Positions 1 to 11,859 of a DNA stretch of 64,000 bases are shown piece after piece; the stretch's first letter is position 1; each line of letters opens with the position of its first letter. Under the pieces are notes generated by a model. It saw only the letters and a program-made list of their open reading frames with translations. It did no database searches and had not been told where the DNA came from. A program made the translations under genes and the position numbers. The DNA is from Xenorhabdus bovienii. GTDB taxonomy: Bacteria; Pseudomonadota; Gammaproteobacteria; Enterobacterales; Enterobacteriaceae. The stretch is taken from the NCBI RefSeq assembly GCF_024721015.1, contig NZ_JANAIF010000003.1:62001-126000 (forward strand). Direction: 5' to 3'.

Positions 1-182
1 AGTAGCCATAAAAAACTCCCCTGATTGGGTAATTATCAGCTTAAGTTTAGATTGAATTTTATACAATTAAGTCTCGGGGCAAAAAAATCTTATGACTTTG
101 AAATGATTAACGGTGATATTTTGGGCTTCTTCAGAAATCCGACAGATGGGATTGATTATCACGGTTCCAGTTGGATGAAGTT

Positions 183-890
183 TCACATTAAACGGCATAT
201 CTCCGCTTCCCAACGATAGCCCAACCCATAAATGGAGCGGATGAAGGATTTATCATCATCTAATTGTTCCAGTTTTCTGCGCAAATTCTTGATATGGCTG
301 TCGATAGTACGGTCATTAACAATACGGTGATCATCATAGAGGTTATTTAACAGTTGATCGCGGGAGAATACTCGTCCGGGTTGGCTGGACATGATCTTCA
401 GTAAGCGAAACTCAACAGGCGTCAGCTCAAGGACGCGATCAAGATAACGTGCTTGAAAATGATTTTCATCAATTGTCAGGGAGCCATGTTCGCTGATGAT
501 ATCTTGTGGACGATAGCAACGGCGCAAAATGGTCTTCACTCTGGCAACCATTTCCCTTGGGCTATAAGGCTTGCAGATATAATCGTCGGCACCGATTTCC
601 AACCCCAGTAGCCGGTCAATTTCTTCTGTTCTGGCGGTCATCATCACAATGGGAATATCAGAAAACCGGCGAATTTCTCGACAAATCGATATCCCATCAA
701 GGCCGGGTAGCATGATATCAAGCAGGATAATATCAGGCTGGTGCTTCTGAACATGGGCAATAACTTCATCACCACGTATCAGCCATTGTGTCTGATAATC
801 TGCAGCTTGCAGATAATCAATGAGCAGTTGCCCTAATTTTGGCTCATCTTCAACGATTAAAACGGTATATTGTGTAGAATGCGTACTCAT
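183..890 (-). CDS. baeR: BaeR, OmpR-family response regulator
   Basis: DNA-binding response regulator of the BaeSR envelope-stress system, which in E. coli activates mdtABC and other efflux and chaperone genes. The 235-residue protein has an N-terminal receiver domain (acidic pair E14/D15, phospho-acceptor D58 in [10 protein letters not shown]85, K107) and a C-terminal winged-helix domain of the OmpR/PhoB type ending near GLGYRWE. Its ATG overlaps the baeS stop by four bases (ATGA), so it is translationally coupled as the last gene of mdtABC-baeSR. Length and sequence match E. coli BaeR closely. The 182 bases beyond its stop hold no gene or clear terminator that I can see. Confidence 0.96.
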   Translation of the reverse strand: MSTHSTQYTVLIVEDEPKLGQLLIDYLQAADYQTQWLIRGDEVIAHVQKHQPDIILLDIMLPGLDGISICREIRRFSDIPIVMMTARTEEIDRLLGLEIGADDYICKPYSPREMVARVKTILRRCYRPQDIISEHGSLTIDENHFQARYLDRVLELTPVEFRLLKIMSSQPGRVFSRDQLLNNLYDDHRIVNDRTIDSHIKNLRRKLEQLDDDKSFIRSIYGLGYRWEAEICRLM

Positions 891-2287
891 TGTGCTTTAT
901 ATTCAGGCAGTTCAACCAGCGGTAATTCTACGTGAATTTTAAGACCACCTAAAGATGATCTTTCTGCATAAATAACGCCATCGTGTGCTTCGACGATATT
1001 GTAACAGATCGCCAGCCCCAAACCTGAACCACCACTGGCGCGATTACGGGAAGACTCGCAGCGGTAAAAACGTTCAAAAATCTGTTGGCATTGCTCGACA
1101 GTCAGTCCGGGTGCGCTATCCTGCCAATCCAAGATCCACTTTTGGGGAGTGAGATGTGCCCGAATGATGATTTTTCCGGGAGCAGCGGTATAGCGCAGGC
1201 TATTTTCCAGCAAGTTTTGGAATAACTGTGTTAGCCGGCCTGGGTCTGCGAACAGAATTGCGTTTTCCGTCAAGTTCAGTTCCAGTGTGATCTGCTTGTC
1301 AGCAAAACGTCCACGATAAGCGGCTAGGGTGACTTGCAGCAGATCGCTGGCATTGGTCAGTTCCTGTCGGTAGGCTAACGAACCACGATCAGAAAGGGAT
1401 AATAAATGCAAATCATCCACCAGCTTTGTCAGTGTGGTGATTTCCGTCAGTAGTGAGTGGATTGTCTCTGGCGTTGATTGGCGAACGCCATCCTGCAAAG
1501 CTTCCAGTTCACCGCGCAGCACAGAAAGTGGAGTACGCAGTTCATGAGAAATATCCACCATATAATCACGGCGCATTTGTTCATTTTTTTCCAGTGTACT
1601 GGCAAGCCGATTAAAGTCCGATGCTAATTGACCAATTTCATCTGTACTGGATGGCTTCACACGAACACTGAAATCACCCGCGGCAAGTTTATGTGTTCCC
1701 TCCACCAACCGTTTAACGGGTTTTAGAAAACCACGGGACAGAAGAAAAGTGGCAATCAGAGCCAGTAAGGTTGAAAAACCAGCAATAATCCAACTGGTTA
1801 ATTGTTGCTGGCGGTCAAAACGGATATCCGCTTGACGAGTGATTTTATCTGATGTACGGACGATGACCCAACCGACGATATTATCTTGATAAATTACTGA
1901 TTTTCGATAGGTGTCTGTAGGGATCTGACTCCCATGACCGACCAGACGATGCATTTGATTGTCAACTACCCAGAATTGACTGCGCCAGCCACGGGATGAC
2001 GGGCTTTGGCGGCTATCGCTGTTTTGTTCAATAGTTCGCATGATTTGAAAGATCATCCGATCGTTTTGAAGCAGGAAATCCCAGTTACCATATTTCTGGT
2101 ATTGTTCCGTCAATGCTTCTGCCATCTTATTGGCTCGCATTTGGCTATTTTGCTTAATATAACCAATGAAACTATGCTGGAAGCTGAGGCGAATCCCCCA
2201 GTGCATTGTCACCAGCACCAGCATACAGGTCGCGAAAATAGCCAAAAATAGCTTACCACTAATACCTGCTCTCATTATGTGTCTCAT
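887..2287 (-). CDS. baeS: BaeS, envelope-stress sensor histidine kinase
   Basis: Inner-membrane sensor kinase that phosphorylates BaeR. From the chosen start (466 residues; E. coli BaeS is about the same) it has TM1 at about 11-30, a periplasmic loop, TM2 at about 165-185, a HAMP segment ([18 protein letters not shown]), the H-box SHELRTPL with H248 as phospho-site, and a catalytic ATPase domain with the N-box (NLLENSLRY) and [10 protein letters not shown] longer frame opens at 2332, but the ATG at 2287 overlaps the mdtC stop as ATGA and aligns with the E. coli start, so I prefer it. It also overlaps baeR by four bases. Confidence 0.95.
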   Translation of the reverse strand: MRHIMRAGISGKLFLAIFATCMLVLVTMHWGIRLSFQHSFIGYIKQNSQMRANKMAEALTEQYQKYGNWDFLLQNDRMIFQIMRTIEQNSDSRQSPSSRGWRSQFWVVDNQMHRLVGHGSQIPTDTYRKSVIYQDNIVGWVIVRTSDKITRQADIRFDRQQQLTSWIIAGFSTLLALIATFLLSRGFLKPVKRLVEGTHKLAAGDFSVRVKPSSTDEIGQLASDFNRLASTLEKNEQMRRDYMVDISHELRTPLSVLRGELEALQDGVRQSTPETIHSLLTEITTLTKLVDDLHLLSLSDRGSLAYRQELTNASDLLQVTLAAYRGRFADKQITLELNLTENAILFADPGRLTQLFQNLLENSLRYTAAPGKIIIRAHLTPQKWILDWQDSAPGLTVEQCQQIFERFYRCESSRNRASGGSGLGLAICYNIVEAHDGVIYAERSSLGGLKIHVELPLVELPEYKAQ

Positions 2288-5200
2288 GATGGTTTCATCG
2301 CCTGAGATTTTATCGTACGGCGGTGGTGCCATTTTTCACGCAGTCGGTCAAAGAACAGATACACAACAGGCGTGGTATATAATGTGAGAAGCTGGCTCAT
2401 CACTAGACCTCCGACAATGGTAATGCCCAGAGGCTGACGCAGTTCAGCCCCATCACCGCTATTCAGAACCAAAGGTAAGGCGCCGAATAATGCTGAAAGA
2501 GTAGTCATCATAATTGGCCTGAAGCGCAATAAACTGGCCTGAAGTATCGCTTCTTGTGCACTCAATTTTCCACTTTTCTGCGCTTCAAGGGCAAAATCCA
2601 CCATAATGATGGCATTTTTCTTCACAATGCCAATTAGCAGCATGATCCCAATCATGGCGATCAGACTAAATGGTGTGTTGAACAGCTCTAGTGCAAGTAA
2701 AGCGCCAACTCCCGCAGAAGGCAGAGTGGAAAGGATTGTCAGAGGATGGATATAACTCTCATAGAGCACCCCTAAAACCAGATAAACGGTCACAATAGCC
2801 GCCAGGATCACCCACAATTGTGAGCTCTGAGTTTTCTGAAAATCCTGGGCTGTGCCTGCGAAAGAGCTGCGTACTGCGGAAGGGACACTCAACTCTGTCA
2901 TTGTTCGTTCTATCGCACTGATCGCATCCGACAGTGTATAGTCTTTCGCGACATTGAAAGCGATAGTCGAGGAGGCTGACAGCCCCTGATGATAAACACC
3001 CAATGGTGCATTCGCAGGTTGCCAGCGGGCAAAATAGGAAAGTGGAATACGTTCACCTTTGGCATTGATCACAAACATTTTTTCTAATGAGCTGGCATCT
3101 TGTGTATATTCAGGTGCGACTTCCATGACCACTTTGTATTGATTCCGGGGCAGATAAATTGTGGAAATAGACTGCTGCCCGAAAGCATTGCTAAGCAAAG
3201 CATTGGCTTCATTGACACTAATGCCCAAACGAGCCATCAGATCACGATCATAGATAATGGCTATTTCTGAGCCTTTACCTTCATAATCTGAATTAACATC
3301 AGTCAATTGAGGCAATTTCGCCAATGCTTTGCGAATAACAGGTTCCCATTTGCGCAGTTCACCAAGATCATCGGACAGCAACGTAAACTGATAAATTGAT
3401 TTAGCACCGCCGCGTCCACCCGATCTGAGATCCTGAATGGGGATCAAATACAGTTGGGCACCCGCTTCATTCGAGAGTTTCCCTTTTAAACGGGTTATCA
3501 CTTGTTCAATACTTTCAGTACGCTCTCTCAGTGGCTTTAGTGCTATCAACATAACTCCTGAGCGGCTCTCAGTAAATCCTGATACATTTTCGACCGTTGG
3601 ATCGGCATCAATGACCTGCATAAAATGTTTCATCTTGTCGCGCATGGCCTGGAATGAACTGTTTTCATCGGCAACGACGAATCCCAAGAGTCGTCCGGTA
3701 TCTTGCTGAGGAAAAAAGGTTTTCGGGATGTTGATATAGAGCCAAACATTCAGCACAACGATACCAACTAATGTTAGCAGTACCCAACGGGTATGATTGA
3801 GTACCCATTTCAGAGAACGCCCATAGCCCTGCTGAATTTTCAACAGTACCTTGCTAAAACCTCTAATACGTTTTTGCGATTTTTTCGGTGATGATTTGAG
3901 CAGACGCGCGCACATCATCGGGGTTAAGGTAAGAGAAATCAGTAGTGAAATTCCGATAGCTGTCGCGAGTGTCACGGCAAAGTCGCGGAACAGCCTGCCG
4001 AGTAATTCATCAATCAATACAAGCGGAATAAAAACTGCAACGAGTGAAACACTCATGGCAAGAACCGTGAATCCAACCTCTCTGACACCCTTTAGTGCGG
4101 CTTGGGCAGGCTTCAATCCAGCTTCCAGATGGCGGGAAATATTTTCCAGTACCACAATGACATCATCGACAACAAATCCTGTCGCAATGGTCAATGCCAT
4201 CAGAGAGAGGTTATTCAGGCTGAAACCACACAAATACATGGCGGTGAATGTACCAATGAGTGATACAGGCACTGCAATTGCGGGAATCAGGGTGGCGCGG
4301 CCTGAACGCAAAAACAGAAAAACCACCAGAATCACTAAAGCGACAGCAATGGCGAGTGACTGTTTCACTTCTTGCAGGGAGGCACGAATGGGCGGTGAGC
4401 GATCCTGTGCGACGTTAAGCTGAATATTGGCAGGAATAGATTCACGCAGAGCAGGCAGTTCAGCACGAATTCGGTCTATGGTTGCAATGATATTGGCTCC
4501 CGATTCACGACGAATCATCAGTACGATGGCGGGGTTACCTCCGGACATTCCTGCTGCTCGAATATCTTCGACGGAATCCTTGAGATTAGCAACGTCCTGC
4601 AAACGCACAGGAGAACCATTACGATAATGCACAATAATGGAGCGATAACTGTCTGCGCTCTTCAGTTCGTCATTAGTATGTATTTGCCAGTTCTGTTGCG
4701 CTGAATCCACATGTCCTGTTGGACGTTGGGCATTGGCACTGTTGATGGCTTGGCTGACATCATTGAGTGAAACGCCCTGATTGAACAAGGCATTGGGATT
4801 CAGTTCAATCCTTACCGCAGGCAGGGAACTGCCTCCGACAGACACATTACTGACGCCTTCTACTTGAGAAAGCTTTTGGGCAAGGTATGTTGAGGCAATA
4901 TCATACAGTTGCCCTTCACTATAATTAGTTGACGTTAAAGTCAAAACCATGATCGGAGCATCAGAGAGATTCGCCTTATAGTACCTTGGCCGGCTTGGCA
5001 TACCGGAAGGCAGCAGGCTTTCTGCTGCATTGATCGCCGCTTGGACATCCCGTGCGGCGCCATTGATATCCCGGCTAAGTTCGAATTCCAACGTAATGTT
5101 GGTATTGCCTAGCGAACTGTCGGAGGTCATCTCCTTCACGCCAGCAATCTTACCGAGTGAACGTTCCAGTGGTGTAGCGACGGAAGATGCCATGGTTTCA

Positions 5201-5367
5201 GGTGATGCGCCTGGCATGTAAGCACTAACTGAAATGAAGGGGAAGTCCAACTTCGGTAGCGGCGATACAGGCAGCAGAACAAAACTGAGTGCGCCACATA
5301 AAGTGATGGCTAAACTCAGTAGCGTCGTGGCAACAGGCCGCTGGATAAATAGGGCGAAAAACTTCAC
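2284..5367 (-). CDS. mdtC: MdtC, RND multidrug efflux transporter subunit
   Basis: One of the two RND proton/drug antiporters of the MdtABC pump; MdtB and MdtC form a mixed trimer in the inner membrane that exports bile salts, novobiocin and similar compounds through TolC. The protein is 1027 residues (E. coli 1025), begins [18 protein letters not shown] with the first TM segment, and carries the RND proton-relay region ([15 protein letters not shown]) and the closing GIVKKNAI motif. Its start overlaps the mdtB stop by four bases and its stop overlaps baeS by four, giving a tightly coupled operon. Unlike E. coli, no mdtD (MFS transporter) lies between mdtC and baeS. Confidence 0.96.
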   Translation of the reverse strand: MKFFALFIQRPVATTLLSLAITLCGALSFVLLPVSPLPKLDFPFISVSAYMPGASPETMASSVATPLERSLGKIAGVKEMTSDSSLGNTNITLEFELSRDINGAARDVQAAINAAESLLPSGMPSRPRYYKANLSDAPIMVLTLTSTNYSEGQLYDIASTYLAQKLSQVEGVSNVSVGGSSLPAVRIELNPNALFNQGVSLNDVSQAINSANAQRPTGHVDSAQQNWQIHTNDELKSADSYRSIIVHYRNGSPVRLQDVANLKDSVEDIRAAGMSGGNPAIVLMIRRESGANIIATIDRIRAELPALRESIPANIQLNVAQDRSPPIRASLQEVKQSLAIAVALVILVVFLFLRSGRATLIPAIAVPVSLIGTFTAMYLCGFSLNNLSLMALTIATGFVVDDVIVVLENISRHLEAGLKPAQAALKGVREVGFTVLAMSVSLVAVFIPLVLIDELLGRLFRDFAVTLATAIGISLLISLTLTPMMCARLLKSSPKKSQKRIRGFSKVLLKIQQGYGRSLKWVLNHTRWVLLTLVGIVVLNVWLYINIPKTFFPQQDTGRLLGFVVADENSSFQAMRDKMKHFMQVIDADPTVENVSGFTESRSGVMLIALKPLRERTESIEQVITRLKGKLSNEAGAQLYLIPIQDLRSGGRGGAKSIYQFTLLSDDLGELRKWEPVIRKALAKLPQLTDVNSDYEGKGSEIAIIYDRDLMARLGISVNEANALLSNAFGQQSISTIYLPRNQYKVVMEVAPEYTQDASSLEKMFVINAKGERIPLSYFARWQPANAPLGVYHQGLSASSTIAFNVAKDYTLSDAISAIERTMTELSVPSAVRSSFAGTAQDFQKTQSSQLWVILAAIVTVYLVLGVLYESYIHPLTILSTLPSAGVGALLALELFNTPFSLIAMIGIMLLIGIVKKNAIIMVDFALEAQKSGKLSAQEAILQASLLRFRPIMMTTLSALFGALPLVLNSGDGAELRQPLGITIVGGLVMSQLLTLYTTPVVYLFFDRLREKWHHRRTIKSQAMKPS

Positions 5368-8300
5368 AGCGGCTCCTGATGATTAACCGATGAATGATCT
5401 AATTCCCCTTGATTCTGGCTCTGGAGTCTGTTTTGGCGCTTGTTTTTAAAATAGTTCGCTAATCGGTCAAATAACAGATAAATAACAGGCGTTGTAAAGA
5501 GCGTCAGGATCTGGCTCATGATCAATCCGCCCACCATACAGATACCTAATGGACGGCGTAACTCAGCCCCGATTCCCGTACTGAGCATTAACGGTAATGC
5601 TCCCAGCAGCGCCGCCATCGTTGTCATCAGAATGGGTCTGAAACGTAGAAGGCAAGCCTGAAAAATCGCGTCATAAGGCGACATGCCTTTTTCACGTTCT
5701 GCCGCCAGGGCAAAATCGATCATCATGATGGCGTTTTTCTTCACAATCCCGATCAGCAAAATGATCCCGATAATGGCAATAATATCTAACTCATAGCCAC
5801 CCATCATCAGGGCTAACAATGCCCCTACGCCGGCAGTGGGCAAAGTTGACAGGATCGTAACAGGGTGAATAAAACTTTCGTACAGAATACCCAGCACGAT
5901 ATACATGGAGATAACGGCAGCCAAAATCAGCCACAGGGTATTGCCGAGCGCATTCTGGAACGCCAGTGTTGCCCCTTGAAATTGCGTATTGATGTTTTTT
6001 GGCATCCCAATCGACTGCTCTGTTTCTTTGACTGCATTAACTGCGGCTTCAAGAGAAGCCTCTTGTGCGACATTGAACGAAAAAGTGACTGCAGGAAATT
6101 GTTGCAGATGATTGATGGATAAGTACCCCAATTTTTGCTCAACAGTGGCAATTGTACTGAGTGGCACTACCTTGTTATCGGTTCCGATCAGGTGAACATT
6201 ATTGAGTGCATTTATACCCGCTTCATTTTGTGTATCCTGCTCAAGGATTACCCGATATTGGTTAGCTTGGGTATAAATCGTTGAAATCAAGCGTTGGCCA
6301 AAAGCGTTGTACAGTGCATTATCTATGGCAGTCATGGAAATACCTAATCGACTGGCCATATCGCGATTGACATTGATATAAGCCACTAACCCCCGATTCT
6401 GCCAGTCAGTACCAACATCCACCAATTCAGGGCGCTGTTTCAGTGCTTCCTGTAGTTTGGGAACCCAAATGTTAAGGTCACTAGAGACAGTCGCCTGCAA
6501 TGTAAATTGATATTGCGTGCGGGCAACTTGGGTATCAATCGTCAAATCCTGTGTCGGTTGTAGATACAGTTTGGCGTCAGGTACGTTAGCGACGCGAGCC
6601 TGTAGGCGCGGGATGATCTCATCAACTCGGATATCACGCTGATTGAGAGGTTTTAAGGTGATTTGCAGACGCCCACTATTCAGCGTTGAGTTGCTGCCAT
6701 CAACACCAATGAACGTTGTCACATTCTCTACATCAGGATCTTGCAGTAGCAGAGCCGTTACCTGCCGCTGTTTATCTGACATGGCATTGAATGAAATAGA
6801 TTGCGGCGCTTCCAGTGTACCCTGAATCAAGCCGTTATCCTGTAATGGGAAAAATCCTTTTGGGATCGTTAAATAGAGCAGGGCGGTGAATGCCAATGTG
6901 CTGAATGCAACTCCGAGAGTTATCCAGGGATGATTTAAAACCCGTTTCAGCCATTCGCCATATATTGCAATTATTCGCTCAAAGAAGTGTTCACTAGCCT
7001 GTTCAAAGCGGTTATGTTTAGTTTCAGCTTCTGCTTTTAGCATCCGTGCGCACATCATTGGCGTTAATGTGAGTGATACCACGGCAGAAATTAAAATGGC
7101 AACAGCAAGTGTAATGGCGAATTCTCGGAACAGCCGGCCGACAATATCTCCCATGAACAAAAGTGGGATCAGAACAGCAATTAATGAAAACGTTAAAGAG
7201 ATGATGGTAAAACCGATTTCTCCTGCTCCTTTCAGGGCAGCAGCCATCGGTTTTTCTCCTCGTTCGATATAGCGGGAGATATTTTCGATCACAACAATTG
7301 CATCATCTACAACGAAACCTGCTGCGATGGTTAATGCCATCAACGTGAGGTTATTGACAGAGAAACCACAGAAATACATGACGGCAAATGTACCAACCAG
7401 AGAAAGTGGCACCGCAATGCTTGGAATCAAGGTCGCTGTTGCATTACGTAAAAACAGATAAATCACCATCACGACTAGCGCGATAGCCAGTAACAACTCA
7501 AACTGAACATCTTGAACCGACGCACGAATAGTGACAGTCCGATCTGTCAAAATATCCACGTTAACCGATTTGGGCAAGCTGTTGATCAGCTCCGGCAGCA
7601 TGGCACGGATATTGTCCGTGGTATCGATGACATTGGCACCAGGCTGACGTTGAACGTTGATAACAATGGCGGGTTTCTCATTTGCCCAAGCGCCTAATTT
7701 GGTATTTTCCGCTCCTCGTTCAATAGTCGCGACATCACGTAGACGAATAGGAGCACCATTTTTATAGGCCACGATCAAATTGCGGTATTCGTCGATGGAT
7801 TTCATTTGATCGTTGGTGGTTAACGTCACTGAGCGAGTCGGGCCATCAAAACTGCCTTTTGCTGAACTCACATTCGCATTCATTATTGTGGTACGAATGG
7901 CTTCGCTGTTTAATCCCTGTGCGGCGATGGCCTGTGCATTAAACTTCACGCGCACAGCCGGACGCTGCCCACCAGCCAGTGTCACCAAGCCAACGCCTCC
8001 GACTTGAGAAATACGCTGGGCAATACGGGTCTCCACCATATCCTGTACCTGAGTCATCGGCAGGGCATCAGAAGTGACGGCCAACGTCAAGATAGGAGGA
8101 TCAGCCGGATTGACCTTGCTATAAATTGGCGGATAAGGCAGGTCATGGGGTAATAGATTCGTCGCTGCATTAATCGCTGCCTGTACATCCTGCTCAGCGA
8201 CATCTAATGGCAACGAGAGCTGGAATACCAGTGTTATAACGGAGGCGCCCCCAGAACTTTGTGACGTCATCTGTTTCAGGCCGGACATTTTCCCGAATTG

Positions 8301-8534
8301 GCGTTCTAGCGGGGCGGTTACGACAGACGTCATGATATCGGGACTCGCTCCGGGGTAGAGAGTCACCACCTGAATAGTAGGGTAATCCACTTGAGGTAAA
8401 GCGGAAACTGGCAGCATCCGGTAGCCGATGATCCCTGCCAGTAGTATTGCCATCATAAACAGCGTGGTAGCAACAGGGCGTAGAATAAACAGGCGAGATG
8501 GACCACCGCCAGTCATTGGAGAATCAGAATGCAT
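5364..8534 (-). CDS. mdtB: MdtB, RND multidrug efflux transporter subunit
   Basis: Partner RND transporter of MdtC in the MdtABC-TolC pump. It is 1056 residues (E. coli 1040, the excess being a longer hydrophilic C-terminus rich in Q, N and K). The sequence [25 protein letters not shown], read as an N-terminal TM segment, the proton-relay motif [21 protein letters not shown] and the periplasmic porter repeats identify it. Its ATG shares one base with the mdtA stop (TAATG), and its stop overlaps the mdtC start (ATGA). It is close enough to MdtC to have arisen by duplication, as in other enterics. Confidence 0.96.
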   Translation of the reverse strand: MHSDSPMTGGGPSRLFILRPVATTLFMMAILLAGIIGYRMLPVSALPQVDYPTIQVVTLYPGASPDIMTSVVTAPLERQFGKMSGLKQMTSQSSGGASVITLVFQLSLPLDVAEQDVQAAINAATNLLPHDLPYPPIYSKVNPADPPILTLAVTSDALPMTQVQDMVETRIAQRISQVGGVGLVTLAGGQRPAVRVKFNAQAIAAQGLNSEAIRTTIMNANVSSAKGSFDGPTRSVTLTTNDQMKSIDEYRNLIVAYKNGAPIRLRDVATIERGAENTKLGAWANEKPAIVINVQRQPGANVIDTTDNIRAMLPELINSLPKSVNVDILTDRTVTIRASVQDVQFELLLAIALVVMVIYLFLRNATATLIPSIAVPLSLVGTFAVMYFCGFSVNNLTLMALTIAAGFVVDDAIVVIENISRYIERGEKPMAAALKGAGEIGFTIISLTFSLIAVLIPLLFMGDIVGRLFREFAITLAVAILISAVVSLTLTPMMCARMLKAEAETKHNRFEQASEHFFERIIAIYGEWLKRVLNHPWITLGVAFSTLAFTALLYLTIPKGFFPLQDNGLIQGTLEAPQSISFNAMSDKQRQVTALLLQDPDVENVTTFIGVDGSNSTLNSGRLQITLKPLNQRDIRVDEIIPRLQARVANVPDAKLYLQPTQDLTIDTQVARTQYQFTLQATVSSDLNIWVPKLQEALKQRPELVDVGTDWQNRGLVAYINVNRDMASRLGISMTAIDNALYNAFGQRLISTIYTQANQYRVILEQDTQNEAGINALNNVHLIGTDNKVVPLSTIATVEQKLGYLSINHLQQFPAVTFSFNVAQEASLEAAVNAVKETEQSIGMPKNINTQFQGATLAFQNALGNTLWLILAAVISMYIVLGILYESFIHPVTILSTLPTAGVGALLALMMGGYELDIIAIIGIILLIGIVKKNAIMMIDFALAAEREKGMSPYDAIFQACLLRFRPILMTTMAALLGALPLMLSTGIGAELRRPLGICMVGGLIMSQILTLFTTPVIYLLFDRLANYFKNKRQNRLQSQNQGELDHSSVNHQEPL

Positions 8535-9775
8535 TAAGTATTCTCCACCTTACTGTTTGATGGCTTTGATTTACCTGTATGATCGTGAGTATTGGCGGAT
8601 TCTGATTTCAGTGGTTTGACAATATTGATGCCAGTACCTTCGGTTAATTGGTCAGTACCATCCGTAACGACTCGATCACCTGTTGCCAGACCTTTGCTGA
8701 TGACTACCAACTGAGCATTTTGTAACCCGATTGTGACTTTATGCTTGTTGACTTTGTTTTCTTTATCCACCTTCCAGACATAATGCCCCTCATTACTCAT
8801 CTGTAGTGCGGCATTCGGGATAACGATGGCATTTTCCAGTGTATTAACCTTAATCTGAATATTGACAAATTGATTGGGAAACAGTACGTTGTTTTGGTTA
8901 TCGAATCGTGCCTTCATCTTAATCGTGCCAGTAGTCACATCAATCAGGTTATCGATACTGAGTAATTTACCTTGTGCCAATTGCTGCTGGTTATTGCGAT
9001 CCCAAGCGGTGACGACAACATCCTTATTGTTTTTTTGTGCTTTCAATACCGCGCTGATATCGTTTTCCGGCAGGGCAAACAACACATCAATCGGATCGAT
9101 CTGTGTGATGATCACGAGTGGCGTTCCTCCACCAGCAGATATGTAATTGCCAACATCAATCTTTTTCAGACCAACACGGCCGGAAATAGGGGCTGTAATC
9201 CGGCTGTAAGTCAATTGCAGTTGCGCGTCATCAATACCTGACTGATCAGCTTTCAGGAGAGCTTCATACTGGCGCACAGCAGATATTTGCTTATCTAGAT
9301 CCTGTTGGGAGATTGAGTTGTTTTTTGCTAATTGCTGATAGCGGGCTAAATCCTGTCGGGCATTGGCCAGTGTTGCCTGATCTCTGGCATATTGGCCTTG
9401 TGTCTTTGCCAGTTGAATTTGAAAGGAACGGGGATCGATTTCTGCTAATAAATCGCCTTGCTTGACGAACTGACCCTCATCAAAATGCAAGGTGGTTAAT
9501 TGGCCAGCAACAAGGCTGGTGACAGTCACGGTATTGGCCGCCTGAACAGTACCTAGTCCTCCTAAATAGTGGGGTACAGTTTGTATTTTGGCTGTTGCTA
9601 CTTGCACAGGCGGTTGTGGCGAATGTCTTAAATTTCGCGGAGATTTTGATGCCTGAGCCGATTTTTCTTCTGATATTGTGGGTGTTTTGAAATAGTTCCA
9701 CGCGAAATAAGCGGCTGCGATGACAACGGCTAGTACCGCAAATCGGAAAAAATAAGTACGACGTTTATTCTTCAT
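8534..9775 (-). CDS. mdtA: MdtA, periplasmic membrane-fusion protein of MdtABC
   Basis: Periplasmic adaptor linking the MdtBC transporter to TolC. The 413-residue protein (E. coli 415) has one N-terminal hydrophobic anchor (about residues 10-26), a lipoyl/barrel-sandwich half ([20 protein letters not shown]), an alpha-helical hairpin rich in Q and A at about 115-175, the second lipoyl half ([11 protein letters not shown]) and beta-barrel domains. It is first in the mdtABC-baeSR operon. A BaeR-like box lies about 105 bases upstream, consistent with positive autoregulation of the whole operon. Confidence 0.95.
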   Translation of the reverse strand: MKNKRRTYFFRFAVLAVVIAAAYFAWNYFKTPTISEEKSAQASKSPRNLRHSPQPPVQVATAKIQTVPHYLGGLGTVQAANTVTVTSLVAGQLTTLHFDEGQFVKQGDLLAEIDPRSFQIQLAKTQGQYARDQATLANARQDLARYQQLAKNNSISQQDLDKQISAVRQYEALLKADQSGIDDAQLQLTYSRITAPISGRVGLKKIDVGNYISAGGGTPLVIITQIDPIDVLFALPENDISAVLKAQKNNKDVVVTAWDRNNQQQLAQGKLLSIDNLIDVTTGTIKMKARFDNQNNVLFPNQFVNIQIKVNTLENAIVIPNAALQMSNEGHYVWKVDKENKVNKHKVTIGLQNAQLVVISKGLATGDRVVTDGTDQLTEGTGINIVKPLKSESANTHDHTGKSKPSNSKVENT

Positions 9776-9878
9776 GTGCTCGACATTCTCTCAGTATTGT
9801 TGCGGTGACCAGTCACGCAGCATCTTATGCTAAATCGGTTTAATAAACATATATTATTAGTGTAACCAAAGGGAAATA

Positions 9879-9896
9879 GTCAATGGTGGAGAAAAT
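9879..9896 (-). promoter_or_regulatory. BaeR box upstream of mdtA
   Basis: On the minus strand this 18-mer reads ATTTTCTCCACCATTGAC. It agrees at 14 of 18 positions with the E. coli BaeR consensus as I recall it (TTTTTCTCCATDATTGGC), including the contiguous TTTTCTCCA core. Its end contributes TTGACT, a plausible -35, followed after 17-18 bases by an AT-rich -10 candidate (TAATAA). The position directly upstream of mdtABC-baeSR fits the known autoregulation. The site is seen; the function is inferred. Confidence 0.7.
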
Positions 9897-10071
9897 ATGG
9901 AAGTTATGGCAATTATTGAATTATCACCAAACTATCCGCACAGTATTACTCATGCGGAAGTGCAGCCGGGATAAATTGTTTCTATTAAATATAAAGACAT
10001 TATTTGCCGTCACCACATGGCAGGGACATCTGGATATAGTGTTTGGGACGAAAGGGTTTATTAATAGTTTG
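9897..10071. other. Intergenic stretch with no supported gene
   Basis: Open frames on the plus strand here (9883-10116) start by overlapping the BaeR box and end in the mgtE terminator. They resemble no family I know and lack a convincing ribosome site. I treat the stretch as non-coding spacer between the mgtE terminator and the mdtA promoter. Confidence 0.6.
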
Positions 10072-10107
10072 AGAAAAAACGCCGATATCATTTATAAATC
10101 GGCGTTT
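10072..10107 (-). terminator. Rho-independent terminator of mgtE
   Basis: A perfect 10-bp stem (AAACGCCGAT / ATCGGCGTTT) with an 11-base loop ends about 13 bases after the mgtE stop. On the minus strand it is followed by a run of T. The plus strand also has a few T after the stem, so weak bidirectional action is possible. Confidence 0.85.
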
Positions 10108-10119
10108 CTTCCATAAAGC

Positions 10120-11583
10120 TCAAACCAAAAACAGCGTTGCCAATCCCAGAAAGATAAAGAATCCGCCAGTATCGGTCATTGCCGTGATCATCACACTGGA
10201 ACCAATGGCCGGATCTCGCCCCAGTTTCATCATAATAAATGGGATCAATACGCCCATTAGCGCTGCCATCAGCAGATTTAATATCATTGCCATTGTCATC
10301 ACGCCGCCCATCGCAAGATCGCCATAGAGTAGATAGGTGACAACGCCCATGATTCCACCCCAGATAACACCGTTAATCAGAGCAACACCGAACTCCCTCA
10401 ATAACAGATAAGAAAAACTGCCGGATTGGATTTGGTGGAGTGCCAACGCCCGGACGATCATGGTAATGGTCTGGTTGCCCGTGTTACCTCCGATACCCGC
10501 CACAATGGGCATTAATGTCGCAAGGGCAACCAGTTGGGAAATGGTATGTTCAAACAAGCCAATCACCCGAGAAGCAACAAAAGCGGTGCACAAGTTAATG
10601 GCGAGCCATGCCCAGCGGGTTTTTACTGTCTGCCCAACAGGGGCGAACACATCTTCTTCACGGCTTAATCCCCCCATGCGTCGGATATTGGTGTCTGTTT
10701 CTTCACTTAAGGTATCAATGATATCCTCAACGGTCAGACGCCCCATCAGGCGCCCGTTATTATCTACCACTGCAGCAGAGATTAAATCGTAACGTTCGAA
10801 CGCACTGGCGGCATCTTCGCCCTTTTGCTCTGGTAAGAAGGTGACAGTATCTGTATTCATCACTTCTACAACCAACTTGTCCGGGGCATTGATTAGCAAA
10901 GTTGTGAGTGGGAGTTCCCCCTGAAGGCGGTTTTTGCGGTCAATAACAAAAATTTTATCCGTTGCGTCGGGAATGGAGCCTCTGGAACGCAGGAAACGTT
11001 GTACTGTACTGAGTGTGATGTTGCCTCGCACTGTCACAAATTCAAAATCCATCATCTGGCCGATGCTGTCTTTGTGGTACTGCAATACTTCGCGAATACG
11101 GTTGCGTTGACTCGGTTCCAGATAAGTCAGTAAACGGCGTGTAGTATCACGGGGTAGATATTCCGCAATATAAGCCTGCTCATCCACATGCAGCGTGCCG
11201 ATGGCTTTCAATAGTTCAAGGTCAGACATATCCTTGATCAAATTGTCCCAGACCGGAATGGAGGCTTCCACTAAAACCTCACCGCGCTGGTTATTATCGA
11301 TGAGTCGCCATAAAGCAAGACGTTCATCGTAGGGCAGAGCCTCCAGAATATCTGCAATGTCGGCAGCGTGCAGATCGGTCAGCTGCGCACTGACTTCCTC
11401 AATTTTCTCCAGCAACTGCTCGTCGCTGATTGTTGAATGTTCATCAGCCTGACCCAATAACGTATCAACGAATAATTTATCGTTAATAAAAAGAGACAGC
11501 AGACGTTGGCGAACAACTGCCAGCTTTTGGGAATGTTGACTGGCAACAGTTGAATTACCAGATTTAAAGGCCGGTTGTAACAT
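10120..11583 (-). CDS. mgtE: MgtE, magnesium channel/transporter
   Basis: Magnesium transporter of the MgtE (SLC41-like) family in the inner membrane. From N to C it has a cytosolic MgtE N domain with superhelical repeats (about 40-140), paired CBS domains (about 145-265) that sense cytosolic Mg, and five TM segments with the pore signature PIVAGIGGNTGNQT. A frame extending to 11601 begins with TTG; the ATG at 11583 follows an AAAGG ribosome site at good spacing, giving 487 residues, and is preferred. It is not part of an obvious operon: a terminator follows it and yfgG lies upstream on the same strand. Confidence 0.93.
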   Translation of the reverse strand: MLQPAFKSGNSTVASQHSQKLAVVRQRLLSLFINDKLFVDTLLGQADEHSTISDEQLLEKIEEVSAQLTDLHAADIADILEALPYDERLALWRLIDNNQRGEVLVEASIPVWDNLIKDMSDLELLKAIGTLHVDEQAYIAEYLPRDTTRRLLTYLEPSQRNRIREVLQYHKDSIGQMMDFEFVTVRGNITLSTVQRFLRSRGSIPDATDKIFVIDRKNRLQGELPLTTLLINAPDKLVVEVMNTDTVTFLPEQKGEDAASAFERYDLISAAVVDNNGRLMGRLTVEDIIDTLSEETDTNIRRMGGLSREEDVFAPVGQTVKTRWAWLAINLCTAFVASRVIGLFEHTISQLVALATLMPIVAGIGGNTGNQTITMIVRALALHQIQSGSFSYLLLREFGVALINGVIWGGIMGVVTYLLYGDLAMGGVMTMAMILNLLMAALMGVLIPFIMMKLGRDPAIGSSVMITAMTDTGGFFIFLGLATLFLV

Positions 11584-11624
11584 GGTGTACCTTTGGTGCA
11601 AAATAGTGCAAAAAAAACAGGGCG

Positions 11625-11680
11625 ATCCTATTATCTAACGATAATATAATCTGAAAAATGGCTTTTAGGGATAATAGGAT
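11625..11680 (-). terminator. Inverted repeat between yfgG and mgtE, probable operon end
   Basis: A perfect 11-bp inverted repeat (ATCCTATTATC at 11625-11635, GATAATAGGAT at 11670-11680) encloses a 34-base AT-rich loop. It starts three bases beyond the yfgG stop. On the minus strand a run of seven or more T follows about ten bases after the stem. It could end the speG-ppk-ppx-yfgG transcript or act as an operator for mgtE, whose ATG is about 40 bases further on. Confidence 0.5.
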
Positions 11681-11682
11681 GA

Positions 11683-11847
11683 CTATTTTGTTTTAGTATT
11701 CCTAATATGCTCCATCGAATGTTGTTGCTTTTGCCGGTGATGTTCCAATGCTGCGATGGATGAATAGATAAAGCGCCCAAATAAAATCAGAAAACTGATC
11801 AGCAGAATTAATGTTGTAATCTGAACGGTATTCTTTTTCTTCTTCAT
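11683..11847 (-). CDS. yfgG: YfgG-like small single-span membrane protein
   Basis: A 54-codon gene. The product starts MKKKKNTVQITT, then has one hydrophobic helix (about residues 10-32) and a basic, His/Gln-rich tail. The stretch LLISFLILFGRFIYSS is nearly identical to the corresponding part of E. coli YfgG (63 residues, from memory), which also sits near ppx/ppk. YfgG has been linked to metal stress tolerance, but its biochemical role is not settled. It starts 12 bases after the ppx stop on the same strand, so it is probably the last gene of ppk-ppx-yfgG. The ribosome site is weak. Confidence 0.8.
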   Translation of the reverse strand: MKKKKNTVQITTLILLISFLILFGRFIYSSIAALEHHRQKQQHSMEHIRNTKTK

Positions 11848-11859
11848 AGGGTGATATCG

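Noticed and set aside
25..219. Open frame of 64 codons downstream of baeR
   Set aside because: Starts with TTG, overlaps the baeR 3' end, no ribosome site and no recognisable protein features.
3851..4423. Plus-strand open frame of 190 codons opposite mdtC
   Set aside because: Mirror frame of a well-conserved RND gene; composition (Thr/Ser/Arg-rich) is typical of antisense shadows.
9883..10116. Open frame of 77 codons between mdtA and mgtE
   Set aside because: Begins within the BaeR box and ends in the mgtE terminator; no family resemblance.
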